DNA of 52,754 bases from DASSUC01 sp035649895 (lineage in GTDB: Bacteria; Actinomycetota; Actinomycetes; Mycobacteriales; Micromonosporaceae): assembly GCA_035649895.1 (NCBI GenBank), contig DASRIS010000088.1, forward strand, positions 1 to 52,754, written 5' to 3'. Positions 1-7,643 of this stretch are shown piece by piece. The notes below the pieces were generated by a model that saw nothing but the letters and a program-made list of their open reading frames with translations, was not told where the DNA came from and did not search any database. Position numbers and translations under genes: made by a program. How positions within the stretch are numbered: the stretch's first letter is position 1; every line of letters begins with the position of its first letter.

Positions 1-207
1 ATCGGTGACCTCGTCGTCAGCCTGGTCGCACCGGACGGCACCGTCTACACCCTGCACAACCGCACGGGCGGCAGCGCCGACAACATCAACCAGACCTACA
101 CCGTCAACCTCTCCAGCGAGCTGCGCAACGGCACCTGGACCCTGCGGGTGCAGGACGCCGCGTCAGCGGACACCGGCTACATCAACTCCTGGACTGTCAA
201 CCTCTAG
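1..207 (+). CDS. C-terminal end of a secreted protein with a P/Homo B domain (5' truncated by window)
   Basis: The frame is open from base 1 to a TAG at 205-207 and gives 68 residues. The sequence has the alternating beta-strand pattern of the proprotein-convertase P/Homo B domain end: a 'VSLVAPDGTVYTL' strand, an 'LRNGTWTLRVQD' strand and a closing 'INSWTVNL' strand. In actinomycetes this domain is usually the last module of exported subtilisin-, trypsin- or metalloprotease-type enzymes, where it stabilises the catalytic domain. The catalytic part lies outside the window, so the enzyme class cannot be given. The family call rests on the domain pattern only. Confidence 0.7.
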   Translation: MGDLVVSLVAPDGTVYTLHNRTGGSADNINQTYTVNLSSELRNGTWTLRVQDAASADTGYINSWTVNL

Positions 208-282
208 CAACCACGTGATCCGGGCTTCCGCCGCCTATGCCGGCTGGAAGCCCGGACCCACGTCTGATGACCGGGGCGATAG

Positions 283-1365
283 TCAGCTCTGCCGCAGCCC
301 GCCCATCGGGACCGGGATGCCGTACGCCGTGGCACCCCCGCCCACCCCGCCCTCGCAGGTGTTCGGCGGCTGCGTGGTCACGCCGCGGGTGGAGGGCCGC
401 TCGGCCGCCCAGAACATGTACCCCAGCACACCGGGTGTGGTGCCGGCGCCGTTCGGGGCGACCGACTGCACCCACGAGCCGGTCGAGCTCTGCAGCGAGC
501 TGGCGAAGTTGACACACTCCGGCAGCACCTTGCTGCCCTCGGCGATGTAGAGCCCGACGGTGAACTTGGCCGGAGCCAGCGGCGGCACGGGCGGCGAGTA
601 CTGGGCCTTACCGTCGATATGCTCCTGCCAGTTGGCGATCGCGTCGCTGGCCGAGCGCGGCTGCCGCGCCGGCACCATCGCGTTGGCGTAGTCGAGCACC
701 CGCACGTCCGTGCGCAGCCAGTCGGCGGTCGCCTTGCGGTTGAGGGCGATGAGCCAGCGGTCGCCCGCGGCGGTGTCGATCGTCAGCCGCGCCGCGTGGT
801 TGGCCCCGCTCGCGTCGTAGGGCAGGATCGACCGGTACGTGTCGATGAAGACCTGCAGCGCGGCAAGGTTCGGGCTGCTGTTCTCCTCGTAGTCGATCTC
901 GATGCCCACGCCGAGCCGCTGGGCCACCTCGGCGGCGTTGCGGGCGAACTGTGCCGGGTTCTCGGCCAGCGCCTGGTTCCACGGGTCGACGTAGGTGATG
1001 CCACCGATCGACAGCATCACCCGGATGCCCCGGCTCTTGAAGTAGTTGACGATCTCCGCCGTCATCCCCCGCGGTACGCCGTCGAGCGTGGTCGCGTCGG
1101 TGGTCTTGTGCAGCAGCCGCAGCGGGTGTACGAAGCTGAGGATGACCAGGTTGACGCTTGGCCGCCCGTCGCCGCGGTCGACCAGCCAGTGGTTCTTGCT
1201 GTCGAACTCGGCGACGCTGCGGACCGTACCCCAGATGCAGGCGTCGTCGCTGCAGTGCCAGGCGCCATAGACCTGCACGGGCGTGAGCGCCGCCGCCCGT
1301 GCCGGCGCAGCGGGCAGTAGCGAAAGAAGCATGAGTACAGCGACAAGACCAGCTGGTCGACGCAT
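283..1365 (-). CDS. Secreted GH18-like (chitinase-fold) protein
   Basis: The product is 360 aa. ATG at 1365 is preferred over the in-frame GTG at 1389 because a GGAGAGG ribosome site lies 8 nt upstream and the protein then opens with a Sec signal peptide (MRRP, Leu/Val-rich core, ARA-A near residue 25). The barrel shows GH18 landmarks: strand 'VMLSIGG' (about 116-122) and strand 4 'GVGIEIDYEEN' (152-162). The family's DxxDxDxE motif is altered: the last Asp (158) and acid/base Glu (160) remain, but the earlier Asp is Glu156. It is probably an exported glycan hydrolase or a chitinase-like binding protein. It is tail-to-tail with the P/Homo B protein. Confidence 0.75.
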   Translation of the reverse strand: MRRPAGLVAVLMLLSLLPAAPARAAALTPVQVYGAWHCSDDACIWGTVRSVAEFDSKNHWLVDRGDGRPSVNLVILSFVHPLRLLHKTTDATTLDGVPRGMTAEIVNYFKSRGIRVMLSIGGITYVDPWNQALAENPAQFARNAAEVAQRLGVGIEIDYEENSSPNLAALQVFIDTYRSILPYDASGANHAARLTIDTAAGDRWLIALNRKATADWLRTDVRVLDYANAMVPARQPRSASDAIANWQEHIDGKAQYSPPVPPLAPAKFTVGLYIAEGSKVLPECVNFASSLQSSTGSWVQSVAPNGAGTTPGVLGYMFWAAERPSTRGVTTQPPNTCEGGVGGGATAYGIPVPMGGLRQS

Positions 1366-1583
1366 GGCGACATCCTCTCCGGTGTCCACCTCCGGTTACC
1401 TCTTATTAAAGAATGTAAACTAATGACTTGGCCCGAGGAACCGAACCGGTACCTCAACGCCCCTGTTGAGGTGCTCGGCTCCGGTACGCCAGCCCCTGCT
1501 AACGTGCGCGCAGTGACGACCTGGCCGGCTAGGCGGTCGGTTACGGCCGGGATGCCAACGGCTCATGACGGCAGGGAGTGCGC

Positions 1584-1967
1584 ATGGCGCAGCTGACCCT
1601 CACCGGTGTCAACATCGGTGCACCGGACCCGCACGCGCTCGCGGCGTTCTACGCCGGGCTGCTCGGCTGGGAGATCGGACGGGAAGAGGAGAACGACGTC
1701 TGGCTGCGCCCGCCCGACGGCGGCCGGGGCCTGTCGTTCCAGCGTGAGGCCGGGTACGAGCGGCCCACCTGGCCGGCCAGCCCCGGCGACCAGCAGATGA
1801 TGATGCACCTGGAGGTCATGGTGGACGACCTGGAGTCGGCCGTCGCGCACGCCGTGTCGCTCGGCGCGACCGTGGCCGACTTCCAGCCCCAGCAGGACGT
1901 CCGGGTGTGCCTCGACCCGGCCGGCCACCCGTTCTGCCTCTGGCTGAACGCCTCGGGCTACCGGTAG
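1584..1967 (+). CDS. VOC-superfamily (glyoxalase/bleomycin-resistance-like) protein
   Basis: The 127-aa product has two betaalphabetabetabeta VOC halves: 'VNIGAPDPHALAAFYAGLLG' at the start and 'HLEVMVDDLESAVAHAVSLG' in the middle, closing with 'DPAGHPFCLWL'. ATG at 1584 is chosen because GGGAG sits 6 nt upstream; the GTG at 1578 is in frame but too close to that site. Members bind a metal or small ligand; the substrate cannot be predicted. Its 3' end overlaps the 3' end of the opposing malic-enzyme-like ORF by 10 bp. Confidence 0.8.
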   Translation: MAQLTLTGVNIGAPDPHALAAFYAGLLGWEIGREEENDVWLRPPDGGRGLSFQREAGYERPTWPASPGDQQMMMHLEVMVDDLESAVAHAVSLGATVADFQPQQDVRVCLDPAGHPFCLWLNASGYR

Positions 1968-2677
1968 CCACCACCGCCCGCCCACCCGGTCCAGGCCAGC
2001 ACGTCGGGGGAGGCCGCCCCGCATCTCGCCGCCGGGTTGGACGGCGGCAGCACGATCGGCCGCGGCACCCGCGCGGCCATCTCCCGGATCACGGCCTCCG
2101 TAAAAACCCCTGGTACGCCGGTCGTGCCGACCAGGACCGTCGGGTGCACGTGGCGTACCACGGTCTCCAGGTCATACGGGCCGACGCCGGCGATGCCCAG
2201 CCGCATCAGGTCGTACCGGCCGGCTGAGGCGAAGCCGAGCCGCACCAGCTCCCGGCCTGGCATCGCGAAGGGGCGCTGGTCGTCCTCGACCCCTTCCCGG
2301 CCGTCGAAGACGAGCCCCTGGGGGTCGAGCATGACCACGACGCGGTGAACCGTGTGCTCCGAGCCGCCCTCCGCGCGGACGGCGGTCCGCAGCAGCCGCG
2401 CGATGCCGATGCCGGCCGCGCCGGCGCCCACCACGACGATGCGCTGGTCGGACAGGCGCTCGCGGCGACGCCGCAGCGCGGCGAGAATGCCGGCGACCAC
2501 GGCCGCCGCCGTACCTTGAATGTCGTCTATAGGTTGGGCGGGCAGGGCACCGCCGGGAGGCGGTCCCGCCGGTGCCGACACCGGAGCCTCCGAGGTGGCA
2601 CCGGCCTCGCGCGCACGCGGCGCACCCACCGCGGCATCAACGTCCAAGCTGCTGAGTACGGGCCAAGCGGCTTTCAT
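1958..2677 (-). pseudogene. Truncated NAD-dependent malic enzyme (NAD-binding half only)
   Basis: The 239-aa ORF carries the NAD-binding half of an SfcA-type malic enzyme: 'DDIQGTAAAVVAGILAAL', the Rossmann motif 'VVVGAGAAGIGIARLL', a 'LDPQGLVFDGR' strand and 'RPIVLPPSNPAARC'. Complete enzymes are about 560 aa, so the malate-binding N-terminal half is missing and the C-terminus is also cut. The first 50 residues are Ala/Pro-rich and unrelated to the family. There is a credible start (ATG 2677, GGGAGG 6 nt upstream), so the fragment may still be translated. Malic activity is not expected. It may instead be a domesticated NAD-binding protein. Confidence 0.6.
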
Positions 2678-2927
2678 CCCAACCCTCCCGGTGTGCTCCC
2701 TGGATCGACATGCCTCACTGTGCGCGCCGTGGACGGGACGCCGTAGGGCCGTCAGACCGGGCTTTGCCGCCGTTGGTCCCCCGCGCACTCAAGGTGCCAC
2801 GCGCCGCGAGCTGGCCGCTAAGGTGCTGCTTATGCGCCACTAAAGCGGCGGCGTACCGCCCTACCTGCGGGTTTGCGGCGCCCTTCGGGCAATTTGCCGG
2901 CGTCTCACAGCCTGCTCTCGCACGGTC

Positions 2928-2986
2928 GAGCTCAGCCCGGATCCCGGCCCAGAGCTCAGCCCGGATCCCGGCCCAGAGCTCAGCCC
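2928..2986. repeat. 24-bp direct tandem repeat, 2.5 copies
   Basis: Two identical 24-bp units lie at 2928-2951 and 2952-2975, followed by an 11-bp partial copy at 2976-2986. Each unit starts gagctcagcccgg. The last copies overlap the stop codon of the lipoprotein gene (2980-2982), and each unit carries the same TGA on the minus strand. The pattern fits replication slippage at the gene's 3' end. No coding or binding role is apparent. The rest of 2678-2927 shows no supported gene. Confidence 0.85.
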
Positions 2987-3657
2987 GCGGTCGTGGCGGA
3001 CGGGCGGACGGATGCCAGGCCGGCGCACCGGGCACGCAGGTCCGACGCCCAGGAGTTGTCCTCGGCGGTCCAGCGTCCGGATACGTTGGCCAGGCGGAGC
3101 CGGTACCCGTTGACCGTGCCGCTGGAGCCGGGCTTGCGCCGCCCGTCCAGGCCGAGGATGCCGTAGTCCCGCGTGTCCACGCATACGCCGAGGGTGCCCA
3201 CCGAGCCGCTCAGGCCGACCTCGACCAGCGTGACCCGGATGGTTCCGGCCCCGCGGGGTGCGCCCTCGGCAGCCTCCTCGATCTGGTGGAACAGCACCGC
3301 TCCGGTGTGCTTGGCCAGGTAGGGCGGCATGCTGGTCGGCTCACTGACCCACAGGTGGTAGGCGTGCTCCCATTCCCGCGCCGCGTCGGCCACTGCCCGC
3401 GCCTGCGGCGCCACCTCGACCGCCTCGCCCCACACGAAGTGCATCCGCTGCTCGGTCCGGCCCGGGCCACCGCCCGCCTCTGGGCCGGAGCTCGGTGGGT
3501 CGTCGGCGGTGCAGCCGGCGAGCACCACCGCCAGCGCGCCAGCGACCCACCAGGCAACAGCACCCCGCCAGGCGACAACACCCCGCCGGGCGACGCCGTC
3601 CCGCCGGGCGACAATGCTGCGCCGGGCGGCCCCAGCCCGCCGCGCCGGCTCAGTCAT
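2980..3657 (-). CDS. Predicted lipoprotein of unknown function with an Arg-rich repeat in its signal peptide
   Basis: The 225-aa product has a lipobox 'LAGC' (Cys about residue 49) after a hydrophobic core 'WWVAGALAVVLAGC', so it should be lipidated and held on the outer face of the membrane. The signal n-region is unusually long and made of five hexapeptide units of the form RRxxxA (see the repeat entry). The mature part has no motif I recognise; it ends with 'NVSGRWTAEDNSWASDLRARCA'. The start overlaps the end of the 880-aa gene upstream by 8 nt (ATGACTGA), which implies translational coupling and a shared role. Its context is ESX-like. Confidence 0.75.
   Translation of the reverse strand: MTEPARRAGAARRSIVARRDGVARRGVVAWRGAVAWWVAGALAVVLAGCTADDPPSSGPEAGGGPGRTEQRMHFVWGEAVEVAPQARAVADAAREWEHAYHLWVSEPTSMPPYLAKHTGAVLFHQIEEAAEGAPRGAGTIRVTLVEVGLSGSVGTLGVCVDTRDYGILGLDGRRKPGSSGTVNGYRLRLANVSGRWTAEDNSWASDLRARCAGLASVRPSATTAG
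3552..3641. repeat. 18-bp periodic repeat (five units) encoding the lipoprotein's signal n-region
   Basis: Five degenerate 18-bp units (3552-3569, 3570-3587, 3588-3605, 3606-3623, 3624-3641) share the frame aggcgac....ccccgcc. Read on the minus strand they encode RRAGAA, RRSIVA, RRDGVA, RRGVVA and WRGAVA. The array sits in frame before the hydrophobic core of the signal peptide. Copy number could vary without shifting the frame. Confidence 0.8.
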
Positions 3658-6292
3658 CGCCGCCCTGACGGTGCGCCTCGGCCTCGTCCAGGCTCTCCGC
3701 CGCGGCCTGCGAGTAGCTGGTGTAGGCGTTGTAGTTGTCCCGGTACGCCTCGAACTCCGGGCCGCCGATGCCGGTGTCCTCGTTGCCCAGCAGGTTCACC
3801 AGGGCCTGCCGCTCGCCACCGGTGAGCGCGTGGACCGGCCGCAGCACCGGATGGCCGTCGTGGTAGACGGGGCCGGACGGGCCGCCCGGGTAGACCGGCG
3901 CCGTCTCGATCATGAAGTCCGGGATCTGGCTGGCCGGGACCCGTCCGGTCGCGTTGAGCGCGGTGAGGTAGTCGTACGCGGCGTACGTGTCGTCGCGGCC
4001 CTGGTCGTTGATGTCGCCCGGGTGGAAGCCGTGGTCCGGTGTGGGCTCCGGCAGCAGCCCGTCGATGATCTGGTCCGCGGCGGCGCCGAGCCCGGCGTTG
4101 AGGTACGGCGCGACCGGCCTGAGCGGGGTGGCGTTGAGGCCCTCGCCCACGACCGTGGTGACCGCGGACTTGCCGAGCTCGGCGTAGCGCATGTGCTCAG
4201 CGTAGGCGGCGTTCGCGTCGGCGAGCTCCTGCGAGCTGCCGACCGTGGTCGCGTTGACCCGGGCCGCGGCCAGCAGGCCGTCCAGCCGCTCGGAGCGCTG
4301 CCCGACCTCGGTCATCGGCACAATGTTGTCCAGGCCCGCGGTGAGCAGCCGCTGCTCGTACTGGCCGGCGGCGTAGCTCAGCCCGTTGACCGCCCGGTCG
4401 TCCGTTGCGACCAGGTCGAGAAAGCGGATCTTGTCGTGGTCGCTGAGGCTCAGCGAGCCGTCCGGCTCGACCATGGTCACCGACCCCGAGGGCTCGCTGA
4501 GATCGGTCAGGTACGACGCGGCGATGCGGCTGAAGCTGCGGGCGACCTCCGGGTTCTTGTCGGCGAGCGTACGCATCAGGTCGTCGTACATGTCGGCGCG
4601 GTACTCGTCCGGGCGCTCGTGGCCCTCGCCGCGCTGGGTGGTGGTGACCACGTCGACCAGGGCGGCGGCGGCCTCGTTGGCCATCCGGTCCTCCTGGTTG
4701 CGCTGGTGCGCGGTGTCGGCCCGCTCGCCGATCCAGTCGGTGAGCCCGGCCGCCTCGCGGCCCCCATCCGACCAGTCGAAGTGGTACAGCGCCGAGAGCA
4801 CCTGGCGGTTGGTCTGGTCACCGTAGAGCGGGTGCTGGACCCGGTTGGTGAGGATGTCGTAGTTGGCCTCGTCGTTGCGGGTCGACACGTCCAGCAGGGT
4901 GCGCATCAGGCCGTCGGCGTCGTCGAGGAACAGCCCGTCGTCGCCCACCAGCGGCGGGACGCCGCGGGTGCTCGGCGACCAGTCCGTGAAGTGCTGCACC
5001 GGCACGGCGATCTCCGCCATCCGCAGGGTGAGCTGGGCGGAGAAGTCGCGGCCGCCGACCATGCTGTCGTCGGTGGCCCGCATCATCCCGGCCAGAGCCA
5101 GGAGGTCGTCGCGCCGCGGCAGGTCGAACACCTGGTACGCCTGCGTGCCGATGACCTGGATGTCATAGTGGACGGCCGGGTCGCGGACCAGGTCGACCAC
5201 TGTCTGAGGCAGGTGGTAGCGCGCGCCGGTGTCCATCGGGTCGCTGGCGCGCAGGGCCGGGTCCCAGAGCTGGTTGTTCGACAGCGCGAGCAGCCCGGTG
5301 CCCATCGCGCCGAGCATCCACGCCTGGGTCGCGTCGTCGTAGCCGTCGGCGTCCTTGTCGAACCAGCCGAACGGGTTGACCGCAGCGGCGTCCCAGTGGT
5401 GCTCGTCCGCCTTGACGTAGCCCGGCACGTCCCAGATCCGGTCGCCGAGTCCATTGTAGAACGCGCTCAGGAAGGCGACGGTGTCCTCGGTCAGGTAGCC
5501 ACCGTGCTCCTGCACGTACCGCGCGTGCTCGGTGACCGACTGGAGCATCAGCATGGCCTCGCGGAGCTCTTCGGGAGAAGCGTCGCCGGAAAGTGCCTTG
5601 CGGACCAGCTCCGCGGCCCGCTCGCCGTCCGCCCCGCCCAGCGGGGGCGGGACCGGGCCGAAGTCGAAGGCCGGGAAGAGCGCGGGCGCGGTCCACGGCA
5701 GCGCGCCGGCCTGGTAGAGGGCGAGCACCGCGCCGGCGTCGCCCGGGCCCCGGTCCAGCAGCCCGGCCACCTGGGTCGCCGAGTCGTCCAGCGCCGGCTC
5801 CAGCACGAGGTCCCGCTCCCGGCGCAGCGCCGCGAGCAGGGCCGCGTCCGCCGCCGCAACCGCGCCGCGGTAGCCGTCCTCGGCCGCGCGGCGGTCCGCG
5901 TCGGTAGCGCCCGCCGGCAGCGACGGGCGGCTCACCCCGAAGTCGCTGGACTTGGCGGCCCAGTAGCGCGCGTTGAGGTCGTCGATCCCCCGGTCGTACG
6001 TCTGCACGCCGTCGCCGAAGAGGCGGACCGCGGCCCCGCCGAAGACCGCCGACTGCATCCACCCGACCGCCCGGGCCCTGACCGGCTGGGGTGCGGCGGC
6101 CATCGGCCCGGCCAGCAGGCCCGCCACCGCCAGCTGTGCCGGGCGGTGCGCGGCCGTCACGCCGTCCTGTACGCCGTCAACCTGTGCTCCGTACGCCTGG
6201 ACCGCGTCGCCGGCCGACCAGACCGTTCCCGATGACACCGGGTAGCGCTCGAACGGCCCGGAACCGCTTCCACTGGCGGCCCTGAATGTCAT
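3650..6292 (-). CDS. Large 880-aa protein of unknown function in an ESX/type VII-like context
   Basis: There is no signal peptide and no clear membrane span. The N-terminal ~130 residues are helical and Ala-rich with a WXG100-like feel ('GDAVQAYGAQVDGVQDGVTAAHRPAQLAVAG', 'DDLNARYWAAKSSDF'). The middle and C-terminal parts are largely helical with recurrent short helices ('AVLALYQAGALPW', 'DTVAFLSAFYNGLGDRIWDVPGY'), and one acidic Asp-loop ('WFDKDADGYDD') could bind a cation. Such proteins occur beside ESX substrates in Micromonosporaceae; it may match the actinobacterial DUF6571 type, which I cannot verify. The start has an AGAAAGG ribosome site. It is coupled to the lipoprotein gene and divergent from the small ESX-like gene. 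Secreted effector or scaffold is inference. Confidence 0.6.
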   Translation of the reverse strand: MTFRAASGSGSGPFERYPVSSGTVWSAGDAVQAYGAQVDGVQDGVTAAHRPAQLAVAGLLAGPMAAAPQPVRARAVGWMQSAVFGGAAVRLFGDGVQTYDRGIDDLNARYWAAKSSDFGVSRPSLPAGATDADRRAAEDGYRGAVAAADAALLAALRRERDLVLEPALDDSATQVAGLLDRGPGDAGAVLALYQAGALPWTAPALFPAFDFGPVPPPLGGADGERAAELVRKALSGDASPEELREAMLMLQSVTEHARYVQEHGGYLTEDTVAFLSAFYNGLGDRIWDVPGYVKADEHHWDAAAVNPFGWFDKDADGYDDATQAWMLGAMGTGLLALSNNQLWDPALRASDPMDTGARYHLPQTVVDLVRDPAVHYDIQVIGTQAYQVFDLPRRDDLLALAGMMRATDDSMVGGRDFSAQLTLRMAEIAVPVQHFTDWSPSTRGVPPLVGDDGLFLDDADGLMRTLLDVSTRNDEANYDILTNRVQHPLYGDQTNRQVLSALYHFDWSDGGREAAGLTDWIGERADTAHQRNQEDRMANEAAAALVDVVTTTQRGEGHERPDEYRADMYDDLMRTLADKNPEVARSFSRIAASYLTDLSEPSGSVTMVEPDGSLSLSDHDKIRFLDLVATDDRAVNGLSYAAGQYEQRLLTAGLDNIVPMTEVGQRSERLDGLLAAARVNATTVGSSQELADANAAYAEHMRYAELGKSAVTTVVGEGLNATPLRPVAPYLNAGLGAAADQIIDGLLPEPTPDHGFHPGDINDQGRDDTYAAYDYLTALNATGRVPASQIPDFMIETAPVYPGGPSGPVYHDGHPVLRPVHALTGGERQALVNLLGNEDTGIGGPEFEAYRDNYNAYTSYSQAAAESLDEAEAHRQGGDD

Positions 6293-6311
6293 GTAGCCTT
6301 TCTAGTGCTTT

Positions 6312-6317
6312 GATATA
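6312..6317 (-). promoter_or_regulatory. Probable -10 element for the 880-aa gene
   Basis: The minus strand reads TATATC here, in an otherwise GC-rich 81-bp divergent gap. A start point about 7 nt downstream would leave a short leader containing the AGAAAGG ribosome site. No clear -35 is seen. The same gap must also hold the promoter of the divergent ESX-like gene. Confidence 0.35.
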
Positions 6318-6373
6318 CGTGCGTCTACCCCTAGTGATCGTGCTCCGATGGTCGCGCAGCCCGAGGAGACGGC

Positions 6374-6721
6374 ATGGCCTTCTATGAGATGGGGACCGCC
6401 GAGGTCTACGCCGCGGGACAGCGGGTCGCCGGGCAGGCGACCGCGGCGACCACCCTGGCCGGTCAGTACCTGGCCAGCCTGGCGACCGCCCACGACACGG
6501 TCCGCCACCCCGTGGTGGCCGCGGCGCTGGCCCGCTACCGCGACGTTTGGCAGCCCCGGGTCAACGAGGTCGCCCCGCAGATCGACGCGCTGGGCACCAA
6601 CACCAGCTCCTCGGCGGTCGTGGTGGCCCAGAGCGACGAGGACTCCAATGCCCTGCTGGCCCAGCAGGGCGGGCTGGTGAGCGAACAGGGCTCCACCCTG
6701 CTCCGGCCAGTCAACGCCTGA
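6374..6721 (+). CDS. Small ESX/WXG100-like helical protein
   Basis: The 115-aa product has no signal peptide and is predicted as two long helices. The first ends near 'YLASLATAHDTVRHPVVAAALARYRDVWQPRV', where a central Trp is followed by the second helix 'VNEVAPQIDALGTNTSSSAVVVAQSDEDSNALLAQ'. Size, composition and layout match ESX-type small secreted partners (EsxA/EspC/DUF2580-like), although a strict WxG turn is absent. GAGGAG lies 6 nt before ATG 6374. It is divergent from the 880-aa gene. No EccC or EccD machinery is in the window, so export would depend on a distant ESX locus. Confidence 0.6.
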   Translation: MAFYEMGTAEVYAAGQRVAGQATAATTLAGQYLASLATAHDTVRHPVVAAALARYRDVWQPRVNEVAPQIDALGTNTSSSAVVVAQSDEDSNALLAQQGGLVSEQGSTLLRPVNA

Positions 6722-6876
6722 CCCGCCACCACCTGAGCAGTCCCGCGGTGCCGGGTCAGCCGGCATCCTCAACCACGGCCCGCTCCATGACCACGATCTC
6801 AGACAGCATCCGTGCAGCGCGGCTTCACATCCCGCGTACCAGGTCGCGATCTTGAGAGACCTGGCCTGTCGAGGCG

Positions 6877-7380
6877 CTATCTGGCGAGGGCGGCGGTGAG
6901 GAGGTCCCGGGTTGCCTCGTCGAACGCGACGAGCCTGATCTGTTCGACCTTCGTGGGCGTGGCGCGCAGGGTCGCCACCGCGATGCGGGCCGCCCGGTCC
7001 GCCGGGAACCCGTAGACGCCCGTGGCGACAGCCGGGAACGCGATGCTACGGGCGCCCACCTCGTCGGCCACCTCAAGGCTGCGGCGGTAGCAGGAGGCGA
7101 GCACCTCGGGCTCGCCGTGGCCGCCACCCTCCCAGACCGGGCCGACGGTATGGATCACGTGCCGTACCGGAGGGTCGAGGTTGAACGCGGGCGTCGCCAC
7201 GGCATCCCCGGGGTGGCACGGCGCGAGGGCGGCGCCCGCCCGGGCCAGGCGCGGACCGGCGGCCCGGTGGATCGCACCATCCACCCCTCCCCCGCCGAGC
7301 AGCGACTCGTTCGCCGCGGTGACGATCGCGTCCACGTGCTCACCGGTGATGTCGCCGAGGACCACCTCGATCACGGCCAT
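6877..7380 (-). CDS. Macro-domain O-acetyl-ADP-ribose deacetylase-like protein
   Basis: The 167-aa single macro domain includes 'VVLGDITGEHVDAIVTAANESLLGGGGVDGAIHRAAG', with the catalytic-type Asn24 and Asp34 of the YmdB/MacroD class, 'HTVGPVW' in the middle, and the phosphate loop 'ATGVYGFP'. These enzymes hydrolyse O-acetyl-ADP-ribose or mono-ADP-ribose from proteins. ATG 7380 is taken because the macro fold starts there; the 38 codons upstream in frame are low-complexity. It is divergent from the LanB-like gene, but a functional link is not shown. Confidence 0.88.
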   Translation of the reverse strand: MAVIEVVLGDITGEHVDAIVTAANESLLGGGGVDGAIHRAAGPRLARAGAALAPCHPGDAVATPAFNLDPPVRHVIHTVGPVWEGGGHGEPEVLASCYRRSLEVADEVGARSIAFPAVATGVYGFPADRAARIAVATLRATPTKVEQIRLVAFDEATRDLLTAALAR

Positions 7381-7555
7381 AACCCGATCCTGCCACCGCC
7401 GGCCGGCCCACCGCCCGCCGGCGCCCCGCCGGCGCACCGCCACCGCCCGCCACCGCCGACCGGGAGTGACCGCTCCGGGCGGGGGGCGTCGCAACCAGCC
7501 ACCGAGCAGCGACTTTTCGTCAAGTCGCGACGGGGAGGAGCCGACCGCCCGAGGC

Positions 7556-7561
7556 TAGGCT
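7556..7561 (+). promoter_or_regulatory. Probable -10 (TAGGCT) for the mini-ORF / LanB-like transcript
   Basis: TAGGCT matches the common actinobacterial -10 pattern. Its 3' end is 7 nt before GTG 7569, so transcription would begin at or next to that codon and give a leaderless message. No convincing -35 is visible. Between 7381 and 7555 I see no gene. Confidence 0.4.
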
Positions 7562-7568
7562 GGCGCTC

Positions 7569-7643
7569 GTGCCATACGCCACGATCTATAGCTGCCAAGG
7601 ACGGGCCGCCACGCTCCACGGGACAGCCAAGGACCTCGGGTGA
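7569..7643 (+). CDS. 24-codon ORF coupled to the LanB-like gene (leader or candidate precursor peptide)
   Basis: GTG 7569 opens a 24-codon frame whose TGA (7641-7643) overlaps the GTG start of the LanB-like gene (7640-7642). It begins VPYATIYSCQG and contains one Cys, one Ser and three Thr. The start lies where a TAGGCT -10 would place the transcript end, so it could be translated leaderlessly and feed ribosomes to the next gene. Whether the peptide itself is a substrate is unknown; it is short for a RiPP precursor and lacks an evident leader/core split. Confidence 0.3.
   Translation: MPYATIYSCQGRAATLHGTAKDLG

Noticed and set aside
3509..6235. 908-codon open frame opposite the 880-aa gene
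   Set aside because: Val/Arg/Gly-rich shadow on the antisense strand of a GC-rich gene; no domain and no ribosome site.
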